Below the pieces are notes generated by a model that was given only the letters and a program-made list of their open reading frames with translations, made no database searches and was not told where the DNA came from. 64,000 bases of DNA from Hyphomonadaceae bacterium (GTDB lineage Bacteria; Pseudomonadota; Alphaproteobacteria; Caulobacterales; Hyphomonadaceae). Both the position numbers and the translations under genes were made by a program. Shown piece after piece: positions 27,046 through 35,907 of this stretch. The DNA is taken from contig JANSYM010000002.1 of NCBI GenBank assembly GCA_024742355.1, positions 186,001-250,000 of the forward strand, written 5' to 3'. The first letter of the stretch is position 1. Every line of letters starts with the position of its first letter.

Positions 27046-27680
27046 GCCGGTTTGACTGCTTCGGGAACGGCTTTCTGAAACGCCGCCAATTCCATACAGC
27101 TCGCCTCGACTTCCAGTAATTTCGGATAACCCGACAGGTCGATATCGAACCGTCGCGCATTGTACATTTGCGGGATGAGGCAAATCTCTGCGAGGCCTGG
27201 CGCGTCGCCAAACAGCAACCGGGTCTCGGATTTTTGCGCATGCACTTCCAGCGCATCAAAGCCGCGTGTCACCCAGGTTGCATACCAGGCGCCGACGGCA
27301 GCCTGATCAGCGCTGAATTCTTCTTTCAGGTATTTCAGCACGCTGGAATTGTTCAACGGGTGGATATCGCAGGCGACCGTATCCGCAAATGCACGGGCGC
27401 GCAGGCGCTGATGCGTCTCGACCGGCAGCAAGGCGGGCTCGGGATAAGTCTCCTCCAGCCAGTCCAGGATCGCCATGGATTGTGTGTGCACGGCGCCATC
27501 GATGACCACGGTCGGCACGCGTTGCTGTGGGTTGATGGCTTTGTAACCGTCGCTGTTCTGCGCCAGCACGTCTGGGTGCAGGCTTACCTCTTCGCTCTCA
27601 AAGGCGAGCCCCTTCAGGTGAAACGCGATACGCAGCCGATAGCAGGCCGATGAACGCCAATAGTCGTATAGCTTGATCAC
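27042..27680 (-). CDS. maiA: Maleylacetoacetate isomerase
   Basis: A 212-residue zeta-class glutathione transferase that isomerises maleylacetoacetate to fumarylacetoacetate in tyrosine and homogentisate breakdown. It begins VIKLYDYWRSSACYRLRIA, containing the SSxCxxR glutathione motif; INPQQRVPTVVIDG and SMAILDWLEE follow. GTG at 27680 is chosen because GGAGG lies six bases before it, and the product then starts exactly where the family does; an upstream ATG at 27710 would add ten residues. The start codon lies in a 12-base palindrome (27675-27686). It is divergent from phhA, whose product feeds the same pathway. Confidence 0.93.
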   Translation of the reverse strand: MIKLYDYWRSSACYRLRIAFHLKGLAFESEEVSLHPDVLAQNSDGYKAINPQQRVPTVVIDGAVHTQSMAILDWLEETYPEPALLPVETHQRLRARAFADTVACDIHPLNNSSVLKYLKEEFSADQAAVGAWYATWVTRGFDALEVHAQKSETRLLFGDAPGLAEICLIPQMYNARRFDIDLSGYPKLLEVEASCMELAAFQKAVPEAVKPA

Positions 27681-27749
27681 GTGATCCCTCCGCGGAAGTG
27701 ATGAATTCATTCGTTATAGTGCAAGACATTTTTAGACTCACTTGCTATA
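27675..27749. promoter_or_regulatory. maiA-phhA intergenic region with three inverted repeats
   Basis: Three dyads lie between the divergent genes: a perfect GATCACGTGATC (27675-27686) across the maiA start codon, a perfect ATGAATTCAT (27701-27710), and an imperfect one, TATAGTGCAAG (27715-27725) with CTTGCTATA (27741-27749). Any could be an operator for a regulator of phenylalanine/tyrosine catabolism. No regulator gene is adjacent. Confidence 0.4.
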
Positions 27750-27751
27750 TT
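27723..27751 (+). promoter_or_regulatory. Predicted phhA promoter giving a leaderless message
   Basis: AAGACA (27723-27728) and TATATT (27746-27751) are separated by 17 bases. The expected start, about seven bases downstream, is the A of the phhA ATG at 27758. No Shine-Dalgarno precedes that ATG, which is consistent with a leaderless mRNA. Confidence 0.4.
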
Positions 27752-27757
27752 AGTTGC

Positions 27758-28624
27758 ATGAGCAACCAATTTGACAAACCCGCACATGCCGCTGACGACT
27801 GGACGATCGATCAGCGCTGGTCCGATTACACCGCAGACGAACACAAGGTCTGGGACACGCTGTATGAGCGATTGATGAAGGTTCTGCCCGGGCGCGCGGC
27901 CCCGGAATTCCTGAACGGTCTTACAGCGCTGAAACTTGATCGCGGCGGCATTCCCAATTTCGAGGAGATGTCGGACGAACTGGAAGCGCTGACGGGATGG
28001 CGCGTTGTCGCCGTACCGGGTCTGGTGCCGGACGATGTGTTCTTCGACCATCTCGCCAATTGCCGTTTCCCCGCCGGGAACTTTATCCGCAAACCGGATC
28101 AGCTCGACTATATCCAGGAACCGGACGTCTTTCACGATGTGTTCGGCCATGTGCCGATGCTCACCGATCCGGTCTTCGCCAATTACATGAAAGCCTATGG
28201 CGAAGGCGGCCTGCGCAGTCTTCGCCACGCCTCGCTCAAGAACCTGGCGGCGCTGTACTGGTACACGGTCGAGTTTGGCCTGATCCAAACCGATCAAGGC
28301 CTGCGCATCTACGGCGCCGGAATCGTTTCCTCACCGGCCGAAAGCGTGTTTTCCCTGGAAGATGAGTCGCCAAACCGGATCGGCTTTGAGCTCGAACGCC
28401 TGATGCGCACCGATTATCGCATCGACGATTTCCAGCAATCCTATTTCGTGATCGACAGCTACGATCAACTGTTCAGATCCACGGTGGATACCGATTTCGC
28501 GCCGCTTTATGCGCAGATGCACGGCAGATTTGACCACAAGCCGGAAGATGTTCTGCCGTCCGATACGCTGCTGCACCAGGGCACACAGGCCTATGCGAAC
28601 CGTGGCGGCCGCTTCGCCGCCTAA
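27758..28624 (+). CDS. phhA: Phenylalanine-4-hydroxylase
   Basis: A 288-residue pterin- and iron-dependent enzyme converting phenylalanine to tyrosine. The iron ligands His126 and His131 lie in FHDVFGHVPML and Glu172 in YWYTVEFGL, the two-His-one-Glu triad of aromatic amino acid hydroxylases. The length is normal for the bacterial monomeric form without a regulatory domain. The ATG at 27758 is the natural start. It is divergent from maiA, which suggests a phenylalanine/tyrosine catabolic role; the other genes of that pathway are not in the window. The stop overlaps convergent queA in CTAA. Confidence 0.97.
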   Translation: MSNQFDKPAHAADDWTIDQRWSDYTADEHKVWDTLYERLMKVLPGRAAPEFLNGLTALKLDRGGIPNFEEMSDELEALTGWRVVAVPGLVPDDVFFDHLANCRFPAGNFIRKPDQLDYIQEPDVFHDVFGHVPMLTDPVFANYMKAYGEGGLRSLRHASLKNLAALYWYTVEFGLIQTDQGLRIYGAGIVSSPAESVFSLEDESPNRIGFELERLMRTDYRIDDFQQSYFVIDSYDQLFRSTVDTDFAPLYAQMHGRFDHKPEDVLPSDTLLHQGTQAYANRGGRFAA

Positions 28625-29679
28625 GGCAGCAGCAGGCAAGCATCTCCGTACGAATAGAATCGATACTTCTCGGCAATGGCATGCGCATAGGCCGCTTGCA
28701 TGACCTCTGTCCCCATCAGCGCACAGACCAGCATGAACAGGCTGGACTTTGGCAGGTGGAAATTGGTCATCAAGGCATCAGTCGCCCGGAATGTGTAGCC
28801 GGGCTGGATAAAGATGTCGGTGGGGCCAGACACCGCCTCGATCGTCCCATCTGGCGTCGCGGAGCTTTCCAGTGTGCGCAAGGCCGTGGTTCCAATCGAC
28901 ACGCAGCGATGTCCACCGGCGCGCGCCGCGTTCAACTTCGTGGCCGTCTCGTCTGAAACCTGCCGCCATTCTTCGTGGAGCTTGCCGCGCTGGATCTGCT
29001 CTTCCTTGAGCGGCGCAAACGTACCGAGCCCGACATGCAGACGCACTTGTTGTCTCATCAGGCGCGCAGCGTCGATTTCGTTCAACAGTCGCGGAGTAAA
29101 GTGCAGGCCAGCCGTGGGCGCCGCCACGGATTGAGCGTCCGAGCCGGCAAAACTCGTCTGATAGGTCTCGCGATCGGTGCGGTCCGCGGCGCGCCGGCGG
29201 GCAATGTAAGGCGGGAGCGGCATCGCGCCATGCGCCTCGATCGCGGCGTCCAGAGCCGTGCCCTCAAGCTCGAAATCCAGCAGCAGTTCACCGTCGGCCC
29301 GCTTATCCGCAATCGTCGCCGCGAATTCGTCCGCAAACCGGATCGTATCGCCGGGTTTCAGGCGTTTACCTGGCCGGCCGAGTGCCAGCCATTGGGCGCT
29401 CGATTGCCGCTCCACCAGATTAATATCGACGGTCACATCCGAGCCGGCCTCATCGCGCGCCGGCCGCACGCCCTTCAGCGCCGCCGGGATGACCCGCGTG
29501 TCGTTGAATACGAGCACATCACCGGCATTCAGGTATCGCGGCAGGTCACGCACATGCGCGTCTTCGAGACGTCCGTCACCGTGAACCACGAGCAAACGCG
29601 CCGCGTCTTGCGGCTCGACCGGCCGCAAGGCGATGTTTTCTTCGGGCAGATTGAAGTCGAAGGCCGACAGATCGGTCAG
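28621..29679 (-). CDS. queA: tRNA preQ1(34) S-adenosylmethionine ribosyltransferase-isomerase
   Basis: QueA transfers the ribosyl part of SAM to preQ1 in tRNA, forming epoxyqueuosine. The frame shows RPVEPQDAARLLVV, GDVLVFNDTRVIPA, the APTAGLHFTP signature and NFHLPKSSLFMLV. The conserved N-terminus (DFNLPEENIALRP) extends upstream of the first ATG/GTG/TTG codon at 29628. The frame reaches back to the stop of the cyclophilin gene, with only GGG CGT CTC between that TAG and CTG-29679. I therefore place the start at this CTG, which has AGGGG six bases upstream (352 residues). CTG at 29670 is an alternative. Confidence 0.93.
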   Translation of the reverse strand: MTDLSAFDFNLPEENIALRPVEPQDAARLLVVHGDGRLEDAHVRDLPRYLNAGDVLVFNDTRVIPAALKGVRPARDEAGSDVTVDINLVERQSSAQWLALGRPGKRLKPGDTIRFADEFAATIADKRADGELLLDFELEGTALDAAIEAHGAMPLPPYIARRRAADRTDRETYQTSFAGSDAQSVAAPTAGLHFTPRLLNEIDAARLMRQQVRLHVGLGTFAPLKEEQIQRGKLHEEWRQVSDETATKLNAARAGGHRCVSIGTTALRTLESSATPDGTIEAVSGPTDIFIQPGYTFRATDALMTNFHLPKSSLFMLVCALMGTEVMQAAYAHAIAEKYRFYSYGDACLLLP

Positions 29680-29688
29680 GAGACGCCC

Positions 29689-30564
29689 CTATTCCACCAC
29701 CACGGGGACCGTGGGCAGATCGCAAATCGGTGTGCGCTGGGAGTCCGCTTCGTCGAGCCGCGCCAGCCAGTCGGCTGTATCGGTGCGTTGCACGAAGGCC
29801 TTGGGACGATCGGCCTCAGCCATATCCGCAGCCACCTGAACCTTCAGAACAACATCCGGATTGGCGATTGGATAGCCATCCGGCGTCGGCCCGAGCTTGA
29901 TGGCCTGAATCACGTCCAGCCCGGTCAGTGCGCGGCCTTTTGCGGTGTATTTATAATCCAGATGGCGGCCATCCTCACTGATCAGGAAGAATTGTGCATT
30001 GCCTGAATTCGGGTCGTCGGTTCGCGCCGTAGACAGCACGCCGGGACAGTGCGGAATCCAGCTCTCCACCAGACCATCCTTCGACATCTCTGCTAGGAAA
30101 CCAGGCTGCGTTTTCATCGGAAAGCCGAGATACAGGCCATCATCCGCAGTGTCGGCGGGGCCAACTGTATCGATCGACACCTCTGCCGGGTCGCGGCGGA
30201 AGAAAAACTCCGAATCGAGCGGCTCCAGCATCTTGTCTTCGCCATGCGTCGCCAGGACATCGCCGCCTTGCGCCATGAAGCCCTTGATAACACGGTGAAA
30301 CTCAGTGCCGTCATAGAGCCCGGCACGGATGTAATTCCTGAACTGATCGACATGAGCGGGCGCAGCAACCGGCAGCAATTCGATCACGATCTGACCTTTG
30401 CTGGTGTCCATGACGACCAGGTTTTCCGGATCAACCGAGCGCCACGCATCAGGCGACGCCTCGACGTCGGCCATCGTGTAAGTCATTTCGGTTTCAGTCT
30501 GCGCCCCCGCACAAGCCACAAATCCCATCACTGCCAAACCACTCATCAGGGTTCTCAGAGTCAT
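29689..30564 (-). CDS. Exported cyclophilin-type peptidyl-prolyl isomerase
   Basis: A 291-residue protein with a signal peptide that may be lipoprotein-type (GFVAC, Cys18; the -3 Phe is unusual). The cyclophilin domain starts near residue 47 with VVMDTSKGQIVIELLP, followed by APAHVDQFRNYIRAGLYDGTEFHRVIKGFMAQGGD, and an acidic insertion (about 110-160) before NAQFFLISEDG. It catalyses proline isomerisation in the periplasm. The C-terminal 50 residues are an extension beyond the domain. It lies between coaD (four-base overlap) and queA, the usual alphaproteobacterial order. Confidence 0.93.
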   Translation of the reverse strand: MTLRTLMSGLAVMGFVACAGAQTETEMTYTMADVEASPDAWRSVDPENLVVMDTSKGQIVIELLPVAAPAHVDQFRNYIRAGLYDGTEFHRVIKGFMAQGGDVLATHGEDKMLEPLDSEFFFRRDPAEVSIDTVGPADTADDGLYLGFPMKTQPGFLAEMSKDGLVESWIPHCPGVLSTARTDDPNSGNAQFFLISEDGRHLDYKYTAKGRALTGLDVIQAIKLGPTPDGYPIANPDVVLKVQVAADMAEADRPKAFVQRTDTADWLARLDEADSQRTPICDLPTVPVVVE

Positions 30565-31058
30565 TTTCGATATTTCTCCAGCAATCGCTCTTTTACGCCA
30601 GGCGTCACGAAGGGGGTAATATTCCCTCCAAACCGCGCGATCTCCTTGACGAGTCGCGAAGCCACGGCCTGATGCTTTACATCGGCCATAAGGAAGACAG
30701 TTTCAATCTCGCGATTCAGTTGCTCATTCATCGCGGTCATCTGGAACTCGTATTCGAAGTCTGAAACCGCCCGCAATCCGCGGACAATGACATTGACCTC
30801 CTGCTCCTCTGCAAAATGCATGAGCAGCGTATCGAATGGTTTGACCTCGATCTTGGCGCGGCCTGGACCTTCCAGCTTTCCGCATTCCTCTTCCATCATC
30901 TGAATGCGTTCTTCGAGCAGGAAAAGCGGGCGTTTGGCCTCGCTGACCGCGACCCCGATGATCAAGCGGTCAACCAGTTTCATACCGCGACCAATAATAT
31001 CCAAATGCCCAGTCGTGACCGGGTCAAACGTGCCCGGATACAGCCCAACGCGCTCCAT
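30561..31058 (-). CDS. coaD: Phosphopantetheine adenylyltransferase
   Basis: CoaD makes dephospho-CoA from 4'-phosphopantetheine and ATP. The 165-residue length is typical. The nucleotidyltransferase motif YPGTFDPVTTGHLDII (T/HxGH type) opens the protein; NVIVRGLRAVSDFEYEFQM and the C-terminal SRLVKEIARFGGNITPFV complete the signature. The ATG at 31058 is preferred over the upstream ATGs (31064, 31073) because GGAGG then has proper spacing. Confidence 0.97.
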   Translation of the reverse strand: MERVGLYPGTFDPVTTGHLDIIGRGMKLVDRLIIGVAVSEAKRPLFLLEERIQMMEEECGKLEGPGRAKIEVKPFDTLLMHFAEEQEVNVIVRGLRAVSDFEYEFQMTAMNEQLNREIETVFLMADVKHQAVASRLVKEIARFGGNITPFVTPGVKERLLEKYRK

Positions 31059-31107
31059 ACTCATCCTCCGCACGCCCGGCTAGCCAATGGAGAAATTCCG
31101 AGCGTTC

Positions 31108-33879
31108 TTAAGACTCTTCTGTATCGTCTTCGCCATTGTCTGCAAGACGTGCCACAGAGACAACCCGCTCTTCTTCCTTGGTGCGCAATACCCAGACACC
31201 CGAGGTCGCCCGGCCAGCAATACGAATCTGATCGACTGGCGTGCGGATCAATTGTCCGGCATCTGTGACCAGCATGACCTCATCATCATCATCGACCGTG
31301 AAGGACGACGCGATCTGCTTGATGTGTCCGGTTTTCTTGTTGCTGCCCCAGATATTGTGCGCGACCAGGCCTTTTCCGCCGCGGCCGGTGACCCGGTAAT
31401 CATAGGCAGACGAGCGTTTGCCCATGCCGTCATCAGCGATGGTCAGGATGAATTGCTCAGCAGCGCCGAGTTCGGCGATCCGCTCGGCTGACAGGGCCGC
31501 TTCTTCTTCGCCATCATCCATCTCGTCATCCATGACGGCGTCGGAGACATCTTCCTCTTCGCCGGTCGCCGCCCGGCGCATCGCAGTCGCGTGCTTCAGG
31601 TAAGCCCGCGCCTGGGCGCTGGTCACGTCAATGTGGCGCAGAATGCCCATGGCGATAACGTGATCGCCATCGGCGAGGCGGATGCCGCGCACACCGGTCG
31701 AGTTCCGGCCTGCGAACACGCGCACATCGGTGACCTTGAAGCGAATGCACTGGCCGAGCGCCGTGGTCAGCATCACGTCCTGGTCCTCGGAACACATGCG
31801 CACGCGCACAATCCCGTCGCCCTCATCCAGCTTCATGGCAATCTTGCCATTGCGGTTCACGCGAACAAAATCCGACAGCTTGTTGCGCCGCACCGAGCCG
31901 GAGCGGGTCGCGAACATGACGTCGAGCTGGGCGCGGCTTTCCTCATCATCCGGCAGCGGCATGACGCTTTCTATGCGCTCATCCTTGGACAGCGGGAAGA
32001 TGTTGACCAGTGCCTTGCCGCGCGATTGCGGGCCACCGATCGGCAAACGCCAGACCTTCTCCTTATAGACCATGCCTTCAGAGCTGAAGAACAGGATCTC
32101 GGTATGCGTGTTCGCCATGAACACGCGTGTCACGAAATCCTCATCCTTCATCGAGATGCCGGAGCGCCCTTTTCCGCCGCGATGCTGCGTGCGGTAGGTC
32201 GAGAGCGGGGTGCGCTTGACGTATCCGCCATGCGTCACGGTGACGACCATGTCTTCGCGCTCGATCAGGTCTTCATCATCCATGTCGGCACCGCCGAATG
32301 TGAACTCAGACCGCCGCGGCACGGCAAACTTGTCTTTCACTTCGGAGAGCTCAGAGCGGATAATGTCGAGCACGCGTGGGCGCGACCGCAGGATGTCGAG
32401 ATAATCGGCAATCTTCTCAGCCAAGCCTTTGGCTTCATTGCCGATTTCATCGCGGCCGAGGCCGGTCAGGCGGGACAGTTGCAGGGCCAGAATGGCGCGC
32501 GCCTGCTCGTCAGACAGGAAGATCGAGTCTTCGCCTTCCCATCGCGTGCGACGGTCCGCCACCAGTTCAAGCAGCGGCCCCATATCCATGATTGGCCAGG
32601 CTTTTTCGAGCAAACGCTCGCGCGCTGTATTCGGATCGGGCGCATGGCGGATAATGGCGATGATTTCGTCAATATTTGCAACCGCGAGCGCGAGGCCAAC
32701 CAAGACATGCGCACGATCACGCGCCTTGTTGAGTTCGAACTTGGTCCGGCGGGCAACGACTTCTTCCCGGAACCGGATAAACGCTTGCAGAATTTGGCGC
32801 AGATTGAGCTGTTCCGGACGGCCGCCATTCAAAGCGAGAATATTGGCCGGGAAACTGGTGCGTAGCTGCGAGTAGCGATGCAGCTGATTGAGCACGACAT
32901 CGGCGCTTGCGTCTTTCTTGATCTCGATCACGACGCGGATGCCGTGGCGATCGGATTCATCGCGCAGGTCGGAAATGCCTTCTATCCGTTTGTCGCGCAC
33001 CATGCCGGCAATCTTCTCGACCAGCGAGGCCTTGTTCACCTGGTATGGAATTTCAGTGATGATGATGGCCTGGCGACCATTGCGCATCTCTTCGATTTCC
33101 GAGCGCGCCTGCATGATCACAGAACCACGCCCTTCGAGCAGCGCCTTACGGGCACCTGCATGACCGAGAATCAGGCCGCCAGTCGGGAAATCAGGGCCCG
33201 GGATAATCTCGAGCAAAGCTTCATCATCAATCGCCGGGTCATCAATCATGGCCAGTGTCGCATCGACCACTTCGCCGAGATTGTGCGGCGGGATATTGGT
33301 CGCCATGCCGACCGCGATGCCGCCAGCACCATTGACGAGCAGGTTGGGATACTGGGCCGGCAGGACCATCGGTTCTTGCTGGGAACCGTCATAGTTTTCC
33401 TGGAAATCGACCGTGTCCTTGTCGATATCTGCGAGCAGATATTGTGCCGCCTTTTCCATCCGCGATTCGGTGTAGCGCATGGCCGCTGGCGGATCATTGT
33501 CGATCGAGCCGAAATTGCCCTGGCCATCGACCAGCGGGAGGCTCATCGAGAAAGGTTGGGCCATCCGCACCAGCGCGTCATAGATCGCGCTGTCGCCATG
33601 CGGGTGGAAATTACCCATCACCGCACCGACAATGTTGGCGGACTTCTTGTACGGTTTGTCCGGCGTGTTGCCGTTGACCTGCATGGCATACAGGATGCGG
33701 CGGTGAACGGGTTTCAGGCCATCTCGCACATCTGGCAGCGCGCGGCTGACAATCACGCTCATCGCATAGTCGAGATAGGAGCGTTTCAGCTCGGTCTCGA
33801 TGCTGACCGGATCAATGCCGTCTTCGCCCGGAACCGGGCCTGTTTCAGGGTCTTCTGGCGGTGTCGTTTCGTCGCTCAC
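31108..33879 (-). CDS. gyrA: DNA gyrase subunit A
   Basis: A 923-residue gyrase A subunit which, with GyrB, introduces negative supercoils. The catalytic tyrosine is Tyr136 in AAMRYTE. The quinolone-determining region reads [10 protein letters not shown], so Ser97 and Asp101 (E. coli Ser83 and Asp87) are the sensitive-type residues. The C-terminal beta-pinwheel contains the GyrA box QHRGGKG. There is an acidic insertion near residue 770 ([20 protein letters not shown]), common in alphaproteobacterial GyrA. The start is GTG at 33879 behind GGCGAAGG. A seven-base-pair hairpin (33903-33924) lies just upstream in the leader. Confidence 0.98.
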   Translation of the reverse strand: MSDETTPPEDPETGPVPGEDGIDPVSIETELKRSYLDYAMSVIVSRALPDVRDGLKPVHRRILYAMQVNGNTPDKPYKKSANIVGAVMGNFHPHGDSAIYDALVRMAQPFSMSLPLVDGQGNFGSIDNDPPAAMRYTESRMEKAAQYLLADIDKDTVDFQENYDGSQQEPMVLPAQYPNLLVNGAGGIAVGMATNIPPHNLGEVVDATLAMIDDPAIDDEALLEIIPGPDFPTGGLILGHAGARKALLEGRGSVIMQARSEIEEMRNGRQAIIITEIPYQVNKASLVEKIAGMVRDKRIEGISDLRDESDRHGIRVVIEIKKDASADVVLNQLHRYSQLRTSFPANILALNGGRPEQLNLRQILQAFIRFREEVVARRTKFELNKARDRAHVLVGLALAVANIDEIIAIIRHAPDPNTARERLLEKAWPIMDMGPLLELVADRRTRWEGEDSIFLSDEQARAILALQLSRLTGLGRDEIGNEAKGLAEKIADYLDILRSRPRVLDIIRSELSEVKDKFAVPRRSEFTFGGADMDDEDLIEREDMVVTVTHGGYVKRTPLSTYRTQHRGGKGRSGISMKDEDFVTRVFMANTHTEILFFSSEGMVYKEKVWRLPIGGPQSRGKALVNIFPLSKDERIESVMPLPDDEESRAQLDVMFATRSGSVRRNKLSDFVRVNRNGKIAMKLDEGDGIVRVRMCSEDQDVMLTTALGQCIRFKVTDVRVFAGRNSTGVRGIRLADGDHVIAMGILRHIDVTSAQARAYLKHATAMRRAATGEEEDVSDAVMDDEMDDGEEEAALSAERIAELGAAEQFILTIADDGMGKRSSAYDYRVTGRGGKGLVAHNIWGSNKKTGHIKQIASSFTVDDDDEVMLVTDAGQLIRTPVDQIRIAGRATSGVWVLRTKEEERVVSVARLADNGEDDTEES

Positions 33880-33902
33880 GTGCCTTCGCCTCTTATCAAA
33901 TC

Positions 33903-33924
33903 GACGGGCTCCGAATCGCCCGTC
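33903..33924 (-). promoter_or_regulatory. Hairpin upstream of gyrA
   Basis: GACGGGC (33903-33909) and GCCCGTC (33918-33924) form a perfect seven-pair stem with an eight-base loop, 24 bases before the gyrA GTG. No plus-strand gene ends here, so it is unlikely to be a terminator. It could be a leader structure or a dyad operator controlling gyrA. Confidence 0.35.
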
Positions 33925-34018
33925 TTTATTAGGAAAAAGACTAGCAGGATGGGGGGCAGGTTACAAATGCTGATCGCACGTTCTAAACTGGTCAAAACCG
34001 CACAGAATGGAGCTCTGC

Positions 34019-35050
34019 ATGACCGGCTTTCCCCCGACCCGCCGCCTGGTCCTCGCGACCGGCCTCAGCACGCTGACATTTGCCTGTTCCGCCCGGCCGG
34101 ATTCGCCGGAAAAAGCACCAGAATCCAAGGGCGCATGGCGCGCCGGCGCTGCCCTCCCCTATGCGGCGCAGGAGATCTATCCGGCGCTGCACGCGGGACG
34201 TATCCACCTCGCCGGTGGTTTCATCGCCGAGGACGGACGGATATCCGGCGTCACCGACAGCCATATCGCTCTAGACCCGGCCGCTGGCACCTGGGCAGAG
34301 CTCACCCCTCTTCCAAGACCCCGTCATCACCCCAACCTGATCAGTTTTGACGGCAAACTCGTCGCCATTGGCGGCTTTGAAGCGCAATCAGAGCAAGCGG
34401 TCTGGGTGATGCAGGCAGGCACCTGGGTCTATGATGGCGATAGCTGGGCCGACGGACCGACCTTGCCCCAGCCGAACGGTGAGAGCGTGACGGGCGTGGT
34501 TGATGGCGCTCTGCATGTCTGTGGCGGGCGTAAACCGCGCGGCGCAACGAATGAAAGCTGGAACAATCACACCGATATCAGCGACCATTTCGTCCTGACC
34601 GATCTTTCCGGGGCATGGGAGAGCGCAGCGCCGCTCCCGACCGCGCGAAACAGCGGCGCTGCAGCAGTGCTGGGCGAAGCCTGGCATGTGGTCGGCGGTC
34701 GTACCGTGGCCGGCGGCAATACCGCGGCGCATGAAGTCTATGATGCCGCCGAGGATCGCTGGCGCACCGCCGCGCCAATGCCACAAGGCCAGGCCGGGCT
34801 CGCCGCCGCGAGCGTCAATGGAAATCTCTACGCGTTCGGCGGTGAGTATTTCAACAATGGCGGCGGGGTCTATCCAGAGGCCTGGGCCTATGACCCATCT
34901 GCAGATGCGTGGTCATCCATTCCAGACATGCCGCACCCGCGACACGGTCTTGGCGCGGTCACGATTGGCGGTGAGATCTATGTGATTGGCGGCGCGCTGG
35001 AGGCAGGCGGCAACCAAACATCACCGCTGGTGGAGATTTTTATGCCCTAG
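34019..35050 (+). CDS. Kelch-repeat lipoprotein
   Basis: From ATG at 34019 this gives 343 residues. The N-terminus has a twin-arginine-like TRRLVLATGLSTLTFAC, so it may be a Tat-exported lipoprotein with Cys near residue 22. The rest consists of five or six kelch blades, recognisable by the GG-Y/W spacing: HLAGGFIAEDG, LVAIGGFEAQS, LHVCGGRKPRG, WHVVGGRTVAGG, LYAFGGEYF and IYVIGGALEAGG. It should fold as a beta-propeller on the periplasmic side or the outer membrane. The ligand or activity is unknown. The stop lies 12 bp from the convergent EF-hand gene. Confidence 0.85.
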   Translation: MTGFPPTRRLVLATGLSTLTFACSARPDSPEKAPESKGAWRAGAALPYAAQEIYPALHAGRIHLAGGFIAEDGRISGVTDSHIALDPAAGTWAELTPLPRPRHHPNLISFDGKLVAIGGFEAQSEQAVWVMQAGTWVYDGDSWADGPTLPQPNGESVTGVVDGALHVCGGRKPRGATNESWNNHTDISDHFVLTDLSGAWESAAPLPTARNSGAAAVLGEAWHVVGGRTVAGGNTAAHEVYDAAEDRWRTAAPMPQGQAGLAAASVNGNLYAFGGEYFNNGGGVYPEAWAYDPSADAWSSIPDMPHPRHGLGAVTIGGEIYVIGGALEAGGNQTSPLVEIFMP

Positions 35051-35062
35051 CGCGCCGACGCT

Positions 35063-35770
35063 TTAGAGTCGGACAATTTGATACTCTTGCAGCGTAACCG
35101 ATCCATTGCCGTTCGTGTCGAGAATATTGAACGAATTCTCCAGCCGCTCAGTCTCCTCAGCGGTGCCGTTGGAGAAGGATTTCAATTCGTCCAGGGTCAG
35201 TGTCCCGTCGCCATCCACATCGACAGCATAGAACGAAATCCGGGTCGTGATGTCGAAGCGCGGCATGAACTCGCGCTCGTCGACTTTTCCGTCGCCATTT
35301 GAATCATAGGCGCGATAATCGCGATGAAGCAGCCACTTGGCGTCCTCGCGGCTAAGCACGCGCACATCGCTGCCATCTGAATCCATGGCCAAAGCGGCGA
35401 CAGGCTCTGACGCGGTGATGTATTCGTCGAGACTGATCGAGCCGTCGCGATCGGTATCTATCGCCGAAAATGCCTGTGCCGGATCGGCAGAGGCCGTCGT
35501 CGCCACCGCGGACATGCCGAACAGGGACAAGGCGCAAATCGCGCTGGTTGAGATCGGGTATTTTCTGAGAAGAGCAGTCATATCGGGCTTCCATTCCTTT
35601 CGCTGTTGATCGCGTTTGAATGGCGCATCGACATGATCGCGCATGAGATCCCGGATGACTTCACTCGCGGAGCGGTCATCGCGCTTGCATTGATCGAGAA
35701 AGGCCGACTTCGCCTCATGGCTAATCCGGAATTCGATCAATTCGGTCTTTTTGGGTTCTCGTATTGTCAT
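35063..35770 (-). CDS. Ribbon-helix-helix domain fused through a membrane span to EF-hands
   Basis: A 235-residue single reading frame with three parts. Residues 5-46 look like a ribbon-helix-helix DNA-binding domain (LIEFRISHEAKSAFLDQ, then SASEVIRDLM). Residues 72-95 are a hydrophobic segment ending ATTASA, readable as a membrane anchor or signal peptide. Residues 100-235 hold four canonical EF-hand loops (D105-E116, D156-E167, D184-E195, D218-E229) and one degenerate loop near 130-141. If the full frame is used, the protein would place a DNA-binding domain in the cytoplasm and calcium-binding loops in the periplasm. An internal ATG at 35581, with GGAA seven bases upstream, would give a simple exported EF-hand protein; both products are possible. 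Confidence 0.8.
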   Translation of the reverse strand: MTIREPKKTELIEFRISHEAKSAFLDQCKRDDRSASEVIRDLMRDHVDAPFKRDQQRKEWKPDMTALLRKYPISTSAICALSLFGMSAVATTASADPAQAFSAIDTDRDGSISLDEYITASEPVAALAMDSDGSDVRVLSREDAKWLLHRDYRAYDSNGDGKVDEREFMPRFDITTRISFYAVDVDGDGTLTLDELKSFSNGTAEETERLENSFNILDTNGNGSVTLQEYQIVRL

Positions 35771-35875
35771 CGTCTTCGCTCATTCAAACGCAGCCTTAAG
35801 CTGCCCATCGGATGTCGCGAAGTGTACAAAATTCGAGTGGGAACGCGAGCACTTTCGTGTCCCCACACGGGCATT

Positions 35876-35897
35876 GAGCCCCATGAGACTGGGGCTC
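35876..35897 (-). terminator. Hairpin downstream of ssb
   Basis: GAGCCCC (35876-35882) and GGGGCTC (35891-35897) pair perfectly with an eight-base loop, 11 bases past the ssb stop. No T-run follows on the minus strand, so its strength as an intrinsic terminator is doubtful. Confidence 0.45.
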
Positions 35898-35907
35898 CCC
35901 GGGATTT

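Noticed and set aside
32878-34350. 490-residue plus-strand open frame opposite gyrA and into the kelch gene
   Set aside because: It is antisense to gyrA, has His/Asp/Arg-rich composition typical of a GC-rich shadow frame, and shows no recognisable domain.
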